Assembly: GCA_945910715.1 (NCBI GenBank)
Contig: CAMDZU010000006.1
Location: 1-15,004, forward strand
Reading direction: 5' to 3'
From: an uncultured Clostridia bacterium
GTDB lineage: Bacteria; Bacillota; Clostridia; Oscillospirales; Ruminococcaceae
Length of the DNA: 15,004 bases
The notes beneath the pieces were generated by a model. It did no database searches. It was not told the origin of the DNA and worked only from the letters and a program-made list of their open reading frames with translations. Shown here one piece after another: positions 14,627-15,004 of this stretch. Every line of letters begins with the position of its first letter. Position 1 is the stretch's first letter. A program made the translations under genes and the position numbers.

Positions 14627-14902
14627 ATGGAAGAAAAGCTGAAAGGCAATCACAATTTTTTAATGCAGAACCGCAGCTCCGTAATGATGACGGGGATAAA
14701 AGAGGTCGAAAGCTTCAACGACAGCGAGGTTTTCCTGCTGACGGAGTTAGGCGAGCTTTGCGTAAAGGGAAAAAATCTCAACATAAGCAAGGTCAGCGTC
14801 GAAACGGGCGACCTTGAAATGCAGGGAACAGTCTGCGCTGTTTACTACGGCGAAACCGTCGAAAAAAGACCACGCAATATTTTAACAAAGCTGTTCAGGT
14901 AG
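14627..14902 (+). CDS. yabP: sporulation protein YabP
   Basis: A 91-residue soluble protein of the YabP family, recognised from the core pattern HNFLMQNRSSVMMTGI, the FLLTELGELCVKGKNL block and the C-terminal ILTKLFR. In Bacillus, YabP is made in the mother cell and is needed for spore cortex formation or coat assembly with YabQ; its biochemical activity is unknown. GGGAGG (14616-14621) lies 5 nt before the ATG. A sigma-E-like promoter is placed just upstream. The yabQ ATG follows the stop by 7 nt. Confidence 0.92.
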   Translation: MEEKLKGNHNFLMQNRSSVMMTGIKEVESFNDSEVFLLTELGELCVKGKNLNISKVSVETGDLEMQGTVCAVYYGETVEKRPRNILTKLFR

Positions 14903-14909
14903 GTGGAAT

Positions 14910-15004
14910 ATGTTTGAAACAATTCCACAGACCTTAATGCTGCTTGTTGATTTTGCGGTGTTCGGCTTTTTTGCCGCATTTTTCTACGAGGTGTTCCGAA
15001 TACT
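14910..15004 (+). CDS. yabQ: sporulation protein YabQ, N-terminal fragment (runs off the window)
   Basis: Thirty-one codons are visible, starting MFETIPQTLMLLVDF and continuing into a Phe-rich hydrophobic segment with FFAAFFYEVFR, the typical first membrane helix of YabQ, a polytopic protein needed for spore cortex formation in Bacillus. AGGTGG (14901-14906) partly overlaps the yabP stop and precedes the ATG. Position after yabP supports the identity. The rest of the gene lies to the right of the window. Confidence 0.85.
   Translation, partial: MFETIPQTLMLLVDFAVFGFFAAFFYEVFRI

Noticed and set aside
1..15004. CRISPR arrays, tRNA, rRNA, insertion sequence genes
   Set aside because: No regularly spaced direct repeats, cloverleaf with acceptor end, rRNA-like conserved stretch, or transposase-like frame was seen.

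Overview
The window is a stretch of chromosome from a low-to-moderate GC, endospore-forming member of the Clostridia. The most likely home is a Ruminococcus-like or other Oscillospiraceae gut bacterium. The evidence is the gene order SpoVB-like flippase, mazG, HU, rqcP, yabP, yabQ (matching Bacillus yabM-yabN-yabO-yabP-yabQ with HU inserted), strong AGGAGG-type ribosome binding sites, a DUF4364 protein and Firmicute-style promoters. The species assignment is inference. I see no phage, transposase, CRISPR array, tRNA or rRNA.

Layout. Positions 1-4265 (+) form one tight operon: the C-terminal part of an FtsK/SpoIIIE DNA translocase, a YgiQ-family radical SAM protein, a membrane-anchored ComEC-type metallo-beta-lactamase protein that starts at a TTG inside the previous gene, and a 70-residue DUF3006 protein. 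A perfect 13-bp hairpin without a U-tract separates this operon from the convergent block at 4337-9551 (-). That block is a shikimate/chorismate operon read aroF, aroB, aroA, aroC, DUF4364, with start and stop codons overlapping or nearly touching. Positions 9568-11094 (-) hold a B12-binding-type radical SAM protein of unknown substrate with its own near-consensus promoter. Positions 11273-15004 (+) carry the flippase, mazG, HU (hup), rqcP, yabP and the start of yabQ.

The most interesting signals are regulatory. (1) Between the aroF promoter and aroF lies an unannotated 40-codon leader ORF (9346-9468, -). Ten of its residues 10-25 are aromatic (7 Phe, 2 Tyr, 1 Trp). It is followed by a 15-bp GNRA-loop hairpin with a T-run and by a plausible competing pairing. 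This looks like a ribosome-mediated attenuator sensing Phe/aromatic amino acid supply, with no T-box consensus seen. (2) The whole rqcP-yabP intergenic region is a ~160-nt nested foldback: a 24-nt imperfect outer arm pair, internal stems and a perfect apical hairpin. Its ends are flanked by TA, which suits either a MITE-like element or a structured RNA. (3) A perfect TTGACA-17-TATAAT promoter lies inside mazG, and a terminator follows hup, so HU is a self-contained transcription unit embedded in a sporulation/translation-quality operon. A sigma-E-like promoter precedes yabP.

How the genes work together: aroF, aroB, aroA and aroC supply the first, second, sixth and seventh steps to chorismate, under apparent feedback by aromatic amino acid supply. 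The right-hand block couples envelope precursor export, nucleotide clean-up, nucleoid packing, stalled-ribosome rescue and mother-cell sporulation functions.
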